DNA of 64,000 nt from Trichobilharzia szidati. Its lineage: Eukaryota > Platyhelminthes > Trematoda > Strigeidida > Schistosomatidae. Shown piece by piece: positions 41,205 to 51,996 of the stretch; the first letter of the stretch is position 1; each line of letters starts with the position of its first letter. Made by a program: the position numbers and the translations under genes. The stretch covers positions 105,468,020 to 105,532,019 of the forward strand of contig OX235272.1 in the NCBI GenBank assembly GCA_944472155.2, in the 5' to 3' direction. Under the pieces are notes generated by a model. That model made no database searches and had not been told where the DNA came from. It saw only the letters and a list, made by a program, of their open reading frames with translations.

Positions 41205-41340
41205 ATATGATTGGTTGGAGGATTTCATGATGAGCTGACATTGGTTAGAGAACCATTGGAAAACCAGCTGGGAGTACTGGACAGTTGTTTCGTCGTAGTA
41301 TGAGACTCTTCAGCAGTACGCAACCACAAGGGTTCGAACA
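41205..41340 (-). repeat. SINE-A 3' fragment
   Basis: Minus-strand tail, HHR and the start of box B (gggttcgaac at 41331). Contains the best-preserved HHR of the family. Confidence 0.8.
41274..41319 (-). ncRNA. Hammerhead ribozyme with complete core (SINE-A)
   Basis: Helix I GTACTG with CAGTAC (six pairs), core CTGAAGA, stem II of three pairs GTC with GAC around a nine-base loop, GAAA, helix III ACA with TGT, and C at the cleavage site. All catalytic-core bases fit the type I consensus. The short stem II may lower activity. Best candidate for a self-cleaving RNA in the window. Confidence 0.75.
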
Positions 41341-41814
41341 TATGATTCTTCAAACTGAGCATGTATATTGTAAAAATCTTGGATAAATCTGCAATATACA
41401 CATATACTACTGAAATATTTTATAGTAGTTTGTTTAGAAAATAATTTCCCGGGAGATTCATGAAGCTTCTTAACTTTTTCTAAATCTGGTAATATGTGTG
41501 AATAATATATAAATATATACATTATAAAAAGTGATATAATGGAGAAAGGGTTATAGATAAGCAGTTGTGAAATATCCGGAAATAGGATGGAATGACTAGT
41601 CTTTTTCTCAACGATTCTCTAATACAGCTAACATCTGAATTTAAAAGGATGTTTAATATGGAAATTAACATTCAGTGTAATAGCTGAACTCTTGAGGCGA
41701 AATTAAGCTTAGTTGGTTGGTGCACAGTAGATGACTTTGAAAGCAGCCTTGTTTACATCAGTATGGTGTGTTCTGTATCTACGAGATGAGACAGTATAGA
41801 ACTATGAATGAACT
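41341..41814. other. No gene seen
   Basis: AT-rich; no motif or repeat family recognised. Confidence 0.4.
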
Positions 41815-43365
41815 TTGTTCCTGCCTTACCTAACCACTATGCAGGATGGTGTTCTGGGTATCACCGTAAAATGCAGGACAGATGGTACATTACAGAGATA
41901 CGTTATCTACAGGAAAAATACATCGAATGGAAGTTACCTTAATTTCAACATTTTTTTATCTGGTTTAACTACAAATGAGTACCGGGCAAGAATAATATGT
42001 TCGTCTCTTTAATTGCTTATAATTCTTGTATTCATTTAGAACTCTTACGTAATTTCGTATTCTCTACATTTTTCCTATGTGCATCCTGAGTACAGCTCAA
42101 TCATCAGACTACTCATATTATTACGTAACTCGTTTTTAACAACTGTTTGTGACAAATCATCACCTCTATTACAACTCTAAATTCCTTAACACCCAATTTT
42201 CTTGACCGTTTTTGTATTGCGTAACTCTAACCAAAACTAACTAGATTTCACTTGATTAGTTGAAATAACCATAACCAATTGTATTTTTGTTTGGCAAACT
42301 TTATGTGCACATGCATATAAAATAACCCATATTATTATTGTTATTGTTCCCTTGGGTTCCTAGTGGAACATAGGGCTTCAACTACTCGTCTCCACTTGTT
42401 TCTGTCTTCTGCTGTACTTTTCACCTGCGTCCATGTTAGTCCATAATGTTTCAACTCTTCTTCACACGATCTCCTCCATGTCACCCTTGCACTGACGTCC
42501 CACTCACCGCTTCCCTTTCGGGTTCCACTCGAGCGTTGGCCTGACGCGCGATGTCACCCAGCGGCCTCCTCAGCCACGAGTGTTCAATCCATCTCCACTT
42601 TCTCCTGCATATTTGTTGGGCGATTGGTTCTTGTTTTGTTTGTTCCCATAGTGTCTTGTTGGTGATTCTTTTCGGCCAACTGATCTTGAGTATAGAACGA
42701 AGACAGTTGTTGATAAAGGTCTGCAACAGGCTGTTGGAAATATTCTTTGTGACCCGCCAAGTTTCTGATCCATCCGTAAAGAAGAACTGACTGACTTGAC
42801 GTTTGTATTGAAAATCCGAATTTTGTTGTTGATGCAGGCTGAGTGACGAAGATTTCCAGATTGGTTTCAGGTTGATGAATGTGTTTCTCGCCTTCCTTTC
42901 CTCCTGCAGTTGAGACAATGCTCCCTAGATAAGTGAATGAAGTAACCTCTTTCAAATCCCTCCCGTTGATGGTGGTCAGCGTTGGATGTTGCTGTTGTTG
43001 TTGTTGTTGTTGGTTGGTTATTTTCATAACCTCCGTCTTCTCTATGTTCACCTGGAGTCCTGTGTTTGCTGCTTCTTCGAACAGTTTGTCGGTTTCCGCT
43101 TGTAAGTCTTCGATTTTGTGTGACATCAAACATAAATCATCCGCCTAGATTACTAGCTCGCTAGTTTTCTAGCTGGTCCCAAGCCCGGATAAAGAGGGAA
43201 GGTTGGGGCTTGGTGCTAGCAACTCCACCCCCAAAACTTAACCAAATTGCTACAGAAACTTCAGCGCATAAAGATATTAAAAGTACTAAAAATAACCTAT
43301 ACATATATATATATATACAGCTGAGAAAATGAATTCGCTGGAAAGAGACTCTTCGCTGAACACTA
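41815..43365 (+). pseudogene. Penelope-like element PLE-5c with nuclease deleted, split by RTE-B
   Basis: LGITVKCRTDGTLQRYV and NTSNGSYLNF, then RARIICSSL and a stop at 42012, going straight into the 3' region shared with PLE-5e, so the linker and GIY-YIG domain are deleted. After the RTE-B insert the terminal motif resumes at 43289-43365 (cagctgagaaaatg). Confidence 0.72.
42331..43288 (-). mobile_element. RTE-B with inverted 5' segment and 12 bp TSD
   Basis: 42331-43148 is minus-strand RTE-B: ADDLCLMSHKIEDLQ at the 5' edge, LQVNIEKTEVMKI, a CAA-repeat tract (Q run), TINGRDLKEVTSFTYLGSIVS, then frameshifts, KWRWIEHSWLRRPLGDIARQ and the 3' tail. 43160-43288 is plus-strand RTE-B 5' untranslated sequence (also at 61986-62080). 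TSD aaaataacccat / aaaataacctat at 42319-42330 and 43289-43300. The form fits twin priming. Confidence 0.82.
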
Positions 43366-43369
43366 CGTG

Positions 43370-44230
43370 TTTTGTTTTCAAGAATAATATGCTCCAGTGA
43401 CAGATTGGAAGAGGAGCAACAGATCTTAGGAAAATGTCTACGAGGCAACGGATATCCACAGAGATTTACTGACAGATTTGGGAAGAATGAAGACAAAAGA
43501 ATAAGAGGCGATGACCAACAGACGATTTAAAAATCACTTGCTAAAACAATCCCTACGGCTAGACTTATTCACCTCTACCAAACAGTATGTTCGTTAGTTC
43601 AATCAAATTCATTTAATTCCTTTTTTATTTTATTCCTTATACGCTCCCAGTGAAACATAGGGGACTGACTTCAAGCTAGAGGCTTGAAGTTTCGGTAGCA
43701 ATGGTATTTCTTTTACGGAGTCGGGTTGCTAGCCTGACGCCCCTCCAAACCTTCCCTCTTTACCGATCTTATTACCGACTTAGCGAGATAACAGAGTGCG
43801 TCGGCCGGAGATCGAACCCCAGACTACATGCGTGGTCGGCGAGCATTCTACCGCTGTACCACCGACGTCCCCTATGTTAGTTACAAATGTGTATATCAAT
43901 TTATATGTAGCTACAAAAGCAGACACATCGGAAGAACAAAGAGAGAAGGGTCTATCTTCGATTTTCTGAACACATACCAAAGAGTTTGCAATTAAGAGGA
44001 AGTAAATCTTTTAGCAACCCAATTAAGAGACATCAGATTGACACACAACACCAAAGAAACATCTTGAATTTCTTTACAATAATAAGTAAACAAGGAAACC
44101 CAAATCTCTTGAAGTTCGCGGAATCCATTGCGATCAAACGTGTTTTAAACCCGACTTATGTATTCGAAAAAAAGCTGTATGTAGTAAGCCTTTATCTACC
44201 TTGATAATTCATCTTCTATCCTTAAGTGAT
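43370..44230 (+). pseudogene. Penelope-like element PLE-5d, split by SINE-B
   Basis: RIICSSDRLEEEQQILGKCLRGNGYPQRF (thumb), then frameshifts and TVCSLVQSN. After the SINE-B insert: SYKCVYQFICSYKSRHIGRTKR (GIY-YIG with YIG changed to HIG). The C-terminus is frame-broken near 44100-44200. Confidence 0.78.
43617..43868 (-). repeat. SINE-B inserted in PLE-5d
   Basis: Minus strand: tRNA-like head (box A gtggtacagcggt near 43860, box B gggttcgatctcc near 43815), body, tail tcaagcctctagcttgaa with an A-rich end near 43625. It separates two collinear parts of PLE-5d. Confidence 0.82.
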
Positions 44231-44497
44231 TACGTAATCTTTTATTAAACTTTAATGTTGATTTTCACTAGTTACATCATCACTTTTTAAACGTCATACC
44301 TTATGTGTGTGTGTGTGTGTGATATCGAACTACTAAATAAGCCTAACTCACAGCAATTTTTTCAATATCTCAATTGTTTACTCACAATTTTCTACAGACT
44401 TACGTAATCATGTATTTTTTTTGCTACCCGTGCAGCCCATTCTTTTGTTTTCCTCAAGAAACTTCGATCACATTACATATACAACAGTATTTTAGAT
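44231..44497 (+). other. PLE-5d 3' untranslated region
   Basis: Pyrimidine-rich with a short (GT)n at 44308-44322. No gene. Confidence 0.45.
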
Positions 44498-45760
44498 ATA
44501 ATGGAGAAGATTTGTAGCTCAGGTGAACAATTTTGATATAGATGTGTTCCCTAAGCCGGATCGTTTATTTGCGAAGCTTTCATCTGTCAACTAGGCAACA
44601 TCTTCAACGCACAAACTTCAATTTGATGAAGTCAGCCCCTTCAGATTTCTCCACGAGTTAAGCGATTTCTAAGAGAATATTTCGTTTGACTTTTTACATT
44701 AAAAAGTTAAGGCACTCAGGCATAACTCAACCACTCCTCTTACAGTTTATCAACTCGTGTATTTTACCTATTCTTCTTTACTGTTCACCCTTATTCTTTC
44801 CTGGATTGCTAAAAAAGGACTATGTCATACTTCGTAGAACTCTGAAGACCGTCAGTAGGGCGAGTGGTGGTATCCCATTGGGCCATATCGTTGGCATTGT
44901 CACCGATAGGCATTTGATGTCATGCAACAGATTCGCTAGAGGAATTTTGTCAGACTCTGAGCACCCACTCTACCCGCAGCTCCAGCCTTGTGTCTCCTCC
45001 TCCTCAGGTAAAACAAGAAGTCTTTTCAGAAGACTTTATGCACGTACGTCTAAGTATTGAAAATTCCACTATACCATATTTAGCACATACTTTATGTGAT
45101 GAAAATAGTGTCAGAAATGAACTAACTAACCTTCTTAGCACCACTAAATAGACCATTTCCTTCAACCTTAAAGCATCATACTTTATTGTTATTGTATTTC
45201 TTATATTTATAATCCTCTCAATTTTTTCGTTTTGTTTATTTTATTTTTCATATGTGTGGACATAATTTTAGGCTGTATTATGACTGTTAACTTTGTATTC
45301 CACCTCACTATACCATATCAACAGAACATTAGATCGAATAATCTATAACATGCTAAAGTTTCCAAACTGAATCGACAATACCGTTTGAAACAAACTCACT
45401 TACTAGTATTTATTATTATTATGATTATTATATCTAATAATTATGCCGTTAATGTGGACAAATTCCTCCGATTAATTTTTGTTTTAATTTTTAATTTTAT
45501 ATACACTTTGAGTAAATCAGATGCAATATTGTGACAAATGCTGAGAATTCCATTCTGTATTATAAGTACTGTTATTGGAATAAAGTATATTATTATTATT
45601 AGTCATCACTCCTTGTGGGTGACCTTGAACGTGATTGGTTGTTTTTGTATGTGTTTTCACACACACCCTCTAACCGACTTATGTATTGATTTTTGCCTTA
45701 ACCTGAAGTTTGACCCTTTGTGTGCATAAGATTTCCTTCTTATCGATTAGGATTAATAGC
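44498..45760 (-). pseudogene. PLE-7c terminal remnant, split by CR1-D
   Basis: 44498-44658 matches the PLE-7b terminus (tggagaagatttgtagctc, HHR-like segment). 45598-45760 continues it (gtgaccttgaacgtgattgg, also at 38537). The two are contiguous in PLE-7b, so CR1-D is an insertion. The nuclease domain is absent. Confidence 0.78.
44659..45597 (+). mobile_element. CR1-D, 3' part of a CR1-A-family LINE
   Basis: Plus-strand RT C-terminus (44686-45060: TFYIKKLRHSGITQPLLLQF, FPGLLKKDYVILRRTLKTVS, RSLFRRLYARTSKY), then a stop in place of the continuing frame. The family 3' region ends ggaataaagtat(ATT)n. Its 5' truncation point is near that of CR1-C. Confidence 0.85.
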
Positions 45761-46017
45761 TGAAGCCGTTATGCAAATTTTCACGAAAGTATAACAGTTC
45801 AAGTGAAGTGATCGTACCTCATGAAATTATAGAGAAGAAATGTGTAATGAACCATAACGAACGAAAATAAACCGGGGAGAATGAACAAATAACATGTACA
45901 CGGCTGACGATTTTCAGCAATATAATGATCACTAAAATATGGAAATGTGTACACCACTGAGAACAATATTTAGCTGTTGCCCGAGGATTAACTTCCAGCA
46001 TCATGAGAAAAGTGTGC

Positions 46018-46248
46018 ACAGCGGTAGAAAGCCCGCCAACCACTCATATAGTGCGTGGTTCGATCCCCGGCCACCGACGCACTCCTTTACGTCGCTAAGC
46101 CAACATTAAGAGGAGTAAAGAGGGGAAGGTTGGGCTTGAAGCTAGCAACCCACTCAACCCGTAGACGTAAACACCACTGCTACCGAAACCTCAAGCCTCC
46201 AGTTTGAAGCCCTATGTTCCACTGGGAAAGTGAAGAAATACAACATGT
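46018..46248 (+). repeat. SINE-B copy
   Basis: Decayed head (cagcggtagaaagc, box B gtggttcgatcccc), body, and tail gaagccctatgttccac. No clear TSD. Confidence 0.8.
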
Positions 46249-46968
46249 AGCCATGAGAAATGGAGCCAGGGGTTATTCTATGCCACATCATGTTCCTAAG
46301 AAACGACATAAACTGAAAGGATTTATGCCATATTTTCATCTCTCCGCTCCTGACTCTTTTGATGCATAGATTCGATCTGGTATCCATTTCCGTAAGTGGC
46401 GAATTCCTCTAAAAATCAGGCTTCTAGTCATCCTCTGGGGTTTCTTCTGTCTAGGATCCTTACATATATATTTAGTCAAAATAACAACAATACTTATCAG
46501 ATATAAATGTTTGTCGGGGAGGGGTGACGGTGACTCAGTATGAGTAACACACATTTCAGCGATCTCGACCAACATACTTAAAAGTATAATGACAACAGAT
46601 TTAGTCGTAGAATGTTTTCACATTCAATTCCCCCTGGATTTATTTGCCATCTTTCAACTGCTGAAATGTCATGAAACAGAACGAAGATGGTATATTTCAC
46701 TCCAACATTTTAATCAATTCATCTCTACCTGATATCAATTCATAAGAAAGACAACCACGATATCAATCAACACCTCACAAATCACACAGAACACGTCTAC
46801 CTACTATTATCTGTTAATTATACTTCAGATTGCCCAATGACTAATTAGTCATATTCATATATCAGGCTTAATCCTAGTTAGCCAGTGTATTCACAGTTGT
46901 TCTTCCTAATTCCAATTACTTAGATACACTACCAAAATCATCATCGTCGGTTAATACTCCGCCTTTCA
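46249..46968. other. No gene seen
   Basis: Low-complexity AT-rich DNA; no recognisable domain in the short frames. Could be unique host sequence. Confidence 0.4.
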
Positions 46969-47281
46969 TTGGACACTAGTAACTAGTGTGACGTGTCTAG
47001 TCTTTCCTAGGGTGGTGGCCACATTGCAAATACCTGACTGATAGGATTCAGTCTGCACCAAACAAAGGACTAGACACGCCACACTAGTTATTACTATTAT
47101 ATTGTTTCCTTTAATTCCTAGAGAAACAGAGGGGTTCAGCCGTGCTTCTCCATTGCGTTCGGTTCTCTGCTAGAGTCTTCACCTGACTCCAAGTCTGCCC
47201 ACACGTTTTCATCTCCACTTCACATGACCTCCCCCAAGTCACCCTTGGACGAACAACTCGACACTAGTTACTAGTGTCCAA
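46969..47281. repeat. K palindromic repeat, copy 1, interrupted by RTE-B tail
   Basis: Outer inverted repeats ttggacactagtaactagtg (46969-46988) and cactagttactagtgtccaa (47262-47281). The inner arms are also inverted (ctagtctttcctag ... ccaaacaaaggactag). The inserted RTE-B piece spoils the right arm. Copy 2 at 63581-63759 is uninterrupted. Confidence 0.8.
47091..47260 (-). mobile_element. RTE-B 3' terminus, 10 bp TSD
   Basis: Minus strand, the last ~170 bp of RTE-B (gagccaggtgaag-type region, 3' tail, A/T-rich end). TSD acactagtta at 47081-47090 and 47261-47270. The empty site is seen in K copy 2. Confidence 0.85.
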
Positions 47282-47304
47282 TCAAAATAACCACTACAAT
47301 AAAT

Positions 47305-47495
47305 CGCGAGCCCGAATAACTCAGTGGTAACGTCTCTGACTACAGGCGGCACTGAGTGACGCTGGTTCGAATCTCAGAAGGGACATGAGTCCCTTCAAGG
47401 TTGCAGATACGCCTTGCTGATGAGCGTCAACTAGCACGAAACCTAGGTCTGGCAAGGCTTCCTGTGGCCGATTGCCTCCAACTATCTAATATCAT
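47305..47495 (+). repeat. SINE-C copy 1 (tRNA-like head plus HHR)
   Basis: Box A ataactcagtggt (47315), box B ctggttcgaatctc (47361), HHR at 47411-47458, tail gattgcctccaacta. The K hairpin lies just upstream, as it does for copy 2, so K and SINE-C may form one unit. Confidence 0.82.
47411..47458 (+). ncRNA. Hammerhead ribozyme with complete core (SINE-C)
   Basis: Helix I GCCTTG with CAAGGC (six pairs, with TGG extra next to the cleavage site), core CTGATGA (47417-47423), stem II GCGT with GCAC (one C-A mismatch), GAAA (47438-47441), helix III ACCTAGGT and C at 47449. All core bases match. In copy 2 stem II is the regular GTGC with GCAC but the core is damaged, so the ancestral module is clear. 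Confidence 0.7.
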
Positions 47496-47698
47496 CAAAT
47501 ACTCAGCTTTATCATCAGCTGGCATTCCCTACTTGACTAACCTTAATATTACTCACTATATTATGTAGCATCCTGTGTTATAACTGAAGTGACCCATCAC
47601 CAATTTGTTATAACTGAAGAAATCCGTCGCTACTTTGTTATGTCTGCCCCCGTTAATTGCTATAACGTTAATGAACTCGACTGGTACGCTGATACGTC

Positions 47699-48053
47699 TG
47701 TAACAACAGAAGACAAGGGCCAGGCAACAGATCGTTTACTAAAGGAAATCAACACATATTTATAGATTTTCATGTACATTATTATTATTATAGATTATTG
47801 TTAGCAGAAAAACACAGTCTTCTGATTGGTTGTTTCTCATTGAAAGTTAATCTTTCATCTCTTTGTGGCTGTTTCTTGAATGTCAGTCAGATCATCTATA
47901 TATAGCTAACTGTATCCGCCTATGCGAAGTCTGCTGTGGTCGGTTGTTGAATCAGTCTTTGTTCTTATTTTTCTCACGACCAATATTTGGGACATAAACA
48001 CTGCTGTAAATTACTGTCTACCAATTTGACTAGCAGCCAACTCTCTCACCACA
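47699..48053 (-). mobile_element. Solo LTR 2, 355 bp, 4 bp TSD
   Basis: TG...CA ends. TSD cgtc at 47695-47698 and 48054-48057. Aligns with solo LTR 1 (28605-29127) and lacks its SINE-B. Internal region absent, consistent with recombination between two LTRs. Confidence 0.82.
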
Positions 48054-48057
48054 CGTC

Positions 48058-48465
48058 TATTTGTCCATTGTACCTTACGATTCACTGAGCCACGCAAATA
48101 TCAAAAGACAAAGGCTGACGACCTGTGACTGTAAGATACTGTACATTTATTATTAGGAAACAAAACATGATATTTATACATTTCCTTTACCATAATAAAG
48201 TCGGCTCACAGCCATAGGAATGGACTGTTCTGATTGGTCGGTGATCCGACAAAGACCAAGGTGAGAGACAAAAGACGATGAATTGATCTCACACACTAAA
48301 TCACAATATACGTGAGAAATGGTAGATGCACATAATAACTGCATCACATGATAAATCAGAAGATCCGTGTGAAAGGATGATATACTATTTTGTGCTTGGT
48401 CCTATCACACCCAAAATGATAGATAGGAAGCAATTGCTAATAGTTAATTTGATTTGTTTCTCGAG
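48058..48465. other. Possible further LTR-like sequence
   Basis: Layout resembles the solo LTRs (gatatttatacattt, then gattggtcggtg) but no boundaries or TSD could be fixed. Confidence 0.3.
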
Positions 48466-48992
48466 TTTGACCACGGATTGATAGCAGTTAGAGAACCATT
48501 GAAAACCAGCACTGGACTACTGCACAGATGTTTCACCCTAGTTTGGGAATCATCATCAGTACGCACCCACCAACAGGGGTTCTAACCCAGGACCTTCCGG
48601 TTACAAAGCAAGCTCGTATACTATTCAGCCACTGGGACGCCGCCTATGAATTCTAACTTCTACCAATTCGTAATTTTCAGAGTTCTAGTGAAAAGTCATG
48701 ACCAGTCGGTAGTGCGGGTGGAGTTCCCGCCGATAACATTTGTTGGTGCCAGTCACGCTAAAATCACGAATTGGTAGAAGTTAGAATTCACGGGCCATTG
48801 AATCGGGTCCCAATGGCTGAATGGTCTACGAGCTTGCCTTGTAACTGGAAGGTTGTCGGTTCGAACTCTGTCGGTGGGTGCATACTGCCAATGATTCTCA
48901 AACTAGGCTGACGAGACAGCTGTCCAGTATTCCAGTGCTGGTTTCCAACGGATCTATAACTGACATCAATCCGTGGTAAAACTCGAAAAAAC
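48466..48992. repeat. Fold-back SINE-A2
   Basis: 48478-48665 is an inverted 3' end, HHR and tRNA head; 48670-48990 is the plus-strand unit (A2 5' body, box A 48812, box B gttcgaactctg, decayed HHR, end atcaatccgtggt). Outer ends gtttgaccacgga / tccgtggtaaaac are inverted repeats that differ from the standard SINE-A ends, defining a subfamily also at 29496. Confidence 0.78.
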
Positions 48993-49014
48993 TAGTAGTT
49001 AATGACATTCAGCC

Positions 49015-49470
49015 TCTTGTTATCTGATGATGCTTTCAATGGACATGTCTCACAGCCGTGAAGAGGAACAGAACGATACACGCGCCCTTCGACTGAAAAT
49101 AAGATGTTACATCCTCACAACATAAATGGAACAACTTGACAAAGTGCCAAATAAAACCTATTGCACTCCATGCTGAAATTTTTTTGCTTAATCAGTCCCC
49201 CCCCCCACAGATGATACAAATTAAGAAACAAATGATCGATGTGCTCAAATCAATTCACTTTCCATCTTAAAAATAGGAATTATTACACACAGACGAGTCT
49301 TGAAGCCTCACACCAACTTACATTTGACAGGGGTAAATAGCACTCATAAGATTTTGTCAGTTTCTTCTTTAACCTTGAACACGACTCTATATCACCTGTA
49401 TGCGCTACACATCGTGTAAAGAACCTGTCCTTTGTTAACAAGTCAATCGCAAAGTCCAGTACTACTCCCA
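49015..49470 (-). pseudogene. RTE-A decayed fragment
   Basis: tcaatggacatgtctcacagccg and ataatttttgc-type blocks follow the reverse of 53275-53430 in order. The frames are destroyed. A run of ten C lies at 49199-49208. Confidence 0.6.
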
Positions 49471-49554
49471 AGTTCCCCAATAGTCCTCAGTAAACGATGT
49501 CAACTCGTGATAAAATCGCGAAATCAATCAAATCAAATCCCTGAAAACCAACAC

Positions 49555-50400
49555 ACTTGACTTGAATATATCAATCTCATGCTCTCCAGCAACTGGCCTT
49601 ATTCAGGTAGGTAGTTGTTAGTTAGTTACCTGGGTTCTAGTGAGAAGTCATGACTAGTAGGATGCAGCAGGTTGGATGTGAGGACAAATACTCACCAGCA
49701 GTGACACTGGCCACTGCCAGTTGTCCTTTCAATTGCGTGAATTGGTAGAAGTTGAAATTCATCTATTGACCTTTGGATCGGTCGGCTCCCAGTGGCTTAA
49801 TGGTCTAAAAGTAGCCTTGTAACCAGCAGGTCCTGGGGTTTGAACCTTGTCAGTGGATGCGTAGTGATGAAGAGTCCCAAGCTAGGACAAAACAACTGTC
49901 AGTTCATGATGAAATCCCGAAACCAATAAATCAAACCCCTGACTTGAATATCAATCTCATGCTCTCAGCAACTGGTCTTATTCAGGTAGGTAGTTAGTTA
50001 GTTACCTAGGTTCTAGTGAGAAGTCGTGACCAGTGTAACACAACAGGTTGGGTGAGAGGACAAATACTCGCGCCAGCGATGACATTGGCTAGTGTCAGTC
50101 GGGCTATATCGTGCGTAATTTGGCAGAACTTTGAATTCATGGGCTAGCCATTGCCGAGTCGGGTCCCAGTGGCTTGATGGTCTACGAGCTCGCTAACCTT
50201 GTAACCAGAAGGTCCTGGGTTCGAACCCAGTGGTGTGGGTGCTTACTGTGGAAGGGGTCCAAGCTAGGCTGACGAAACAGCTAGCTGTCTGGCAGTACTC
50301 ACAGCTGGTCTTCCAATGGTTCTCTCTAACTACTGTCAGTTCATGATGAAATCCTGTAACCAATATCCAATCAAATCCCTGCAAACCAACAACACACTTG
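49555..50400 (+). repeat. Two SINE-A units in direct tandem
   Basis: Unit 1 is about 49560-49935, unit 2 about 49936-50398. Each has a 5' body, box A and box B (unit 1 49790 and 49840; unit 2 50168 and 50217), HHR and 3' tail. Unit 1 has a shortened HHR (stem II kept, GAAA changed to AAAA, cleavage site lost); unit 2 has a disrupted core. Head-to-tail junction without spacer. Confidence 0.82.
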
Positions 50401-50820
50401 TATCGCAAAGATGATGAAGAATCAGTTTTTAAAAAAAGGGAGACATTGAGGACACGGTTGTGGATAGAGACACACACACACACCACTGGTTGGTTATCTC
50501 ATCATTTCAGATGACTATTTTTTCTCCTAAAATCTCTTGCATAGTTTTCTATTGTTGGTTTGTAAGGATTAGTTTTTTTTTTACTGTATTTGCATACTAA
50601 TCCTATAATTTCATACCCCTTCCAAGTTCTACAAATCCTATGAACTGCTCTATATATATATGACATTAATTGTTTTGACACTTGACATTTACTATGATTA
50701 CAATCACAAATATTTTAATTGCATTTCATACCACTATTCTTATTATTTTATGCATTCACACCTATCATTCAATTCTCTCACCGGATATAATTTTTTAAAA
50801 ACAACCCATATATTATAATA
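50401..50820. other. AT-rich region without recognised features
   Basis: CA run at 50471-50482 and AT run near 50650. Nothing else seen. Confidence 0.4.
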
Positions 50821-50930
50821 CTTTGATAAAGCTATTAGCATTAAATAGCGAAACGTCAGTAAAAACACGGATATCGTTTTGTTTTTCATTCATTGGGAAA
50901 TACAAAAACCTTTATTACAACCCATATATA
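50821..50930 (+). repeat. PLE-6-type terminal module (HHR-like), single arm
   Basis: Same as the right arm of the fold-back at 2611-2837: ttgataaagctattagc, then aatagcgaaacgtc and the segment ending cctttatta. It has no inverted partner nearby. Confidence 0.72.
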
Positions 50931-51493
50931 TCTATTTATATACAATTGTACAGCTTGATAATAAATTCATTGTTGAAAAGAGTCTTTCCGCTGAATCACT
51001 TGTTTTGATTTTCTATATGTTACAATGAGAATTTTCCATGAACTGTTTTTTTGTTGACAGCCGAACTGCTTATGTGGGTGCTTTATTTTTTTGACGGAGT
51101 TCTGAACTAAATACAAAATAAGTATCCTATGTTTAGATATTTTCGTTGTCCTTATAGCATGTATTCATATGAAATGAAAAGGTAGCATGAATTCATAATA
51201 TCCTTTATGATTTCAGTTGCACCAACAAGATGTGTGAATTGAAATTAATAGTGTTCTCTGAGCTGGTTAGCTTAGTTGCGGAGCTTTCGTCGTCCTTCTG
51301 GACAACATCTTCAGCGCAATATTTACCATAAAGTGAAATGATTTAAATTTCTTCATGAGTGATATAATTGCGTCTCCTGGTAACCATCTTTACATGTGTA
51401 TTGACCATTTTCTATTCACTTGGATTTTAAACTTTCTGCTCATCTGATTTACTTTTAATTAGTTGGTATATTTCGTCTATATTAACGTGTTTG

Positions 51494-51727
51494 TTAATCG
51501 CTGGCTAATTCGTTTGAGTACGAGGCTTCTAGGAATTCCCTGGCACTTTCAGTGTTTCCACTGTCTAAGATTTTGACATTATCCCAATCAAATTGATGAC
51601 CATAATTGTCTATATGCACTGATACCAAAGAATACATATCGTGTCTTTTCACGGCTGATTTGTGATCTTGGATTCTAATTCGAAGGGGACGCCCACTTTG
51701 GCCAATGTAATGCTTTTTGCAGTCCAT
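51494..51727 (-). CDS. PLE-7d minus-arm GIY-YIG domain
   Basis: 77 codons: CKKHYIGQSGRPLRIRIQDH (YIG, Arg, and DH where EH is usual), then AVKRHDMYSLVSVHIDNYGHQFDWDNVKIL. Open but lacking RT and upstream linker. Differs from the plus arm at a few residues. Confidence 0.75.
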   Translation of the reverse strand: MDCKKHYIGQSGRPLRIRIQDHKSAVKRHDMYSLVSVHIDNYGHQFDWDNVKILDSGNTESAREFLEASYSNELASD

Positions 51728-51996
51728 ATAATTTATTTTGTAAATGGTATTATTTTTATCCCCTTTTTCTGTTGGATCTTTTGGTTTGCATAATATCGAA
51801 TTAAGCGATTTTACTGGCTTGTGTGCTATATCTATGTCAAACGGTTTCAGTATTCTAGCTGTTTATTTCAGAGATATTTCTCATGTATGGTAGGATGAAT
51901 TTTCTTGTGGTCTTTGATGATGGTTTCTTGTTGGTGTTTTGATTCGACTTTAAAAAGGAGATAAAATCAATGCCATTTACAAAATAAATTGGATGT

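Noticed and set aside
47305..47380. tRNA gene at the SINE-C head
   Set aside because: Boxes A and B fit, but the flanking stems do not make a cloverleaf and the same unit recurs at 63791 with an HHR and tail.
48058..48465. Third solo LTR
   Set aside because: Some phrases are like the solo LTRs, but no TG...CA borders, TSD or second copy could be found. Left as unassigned.
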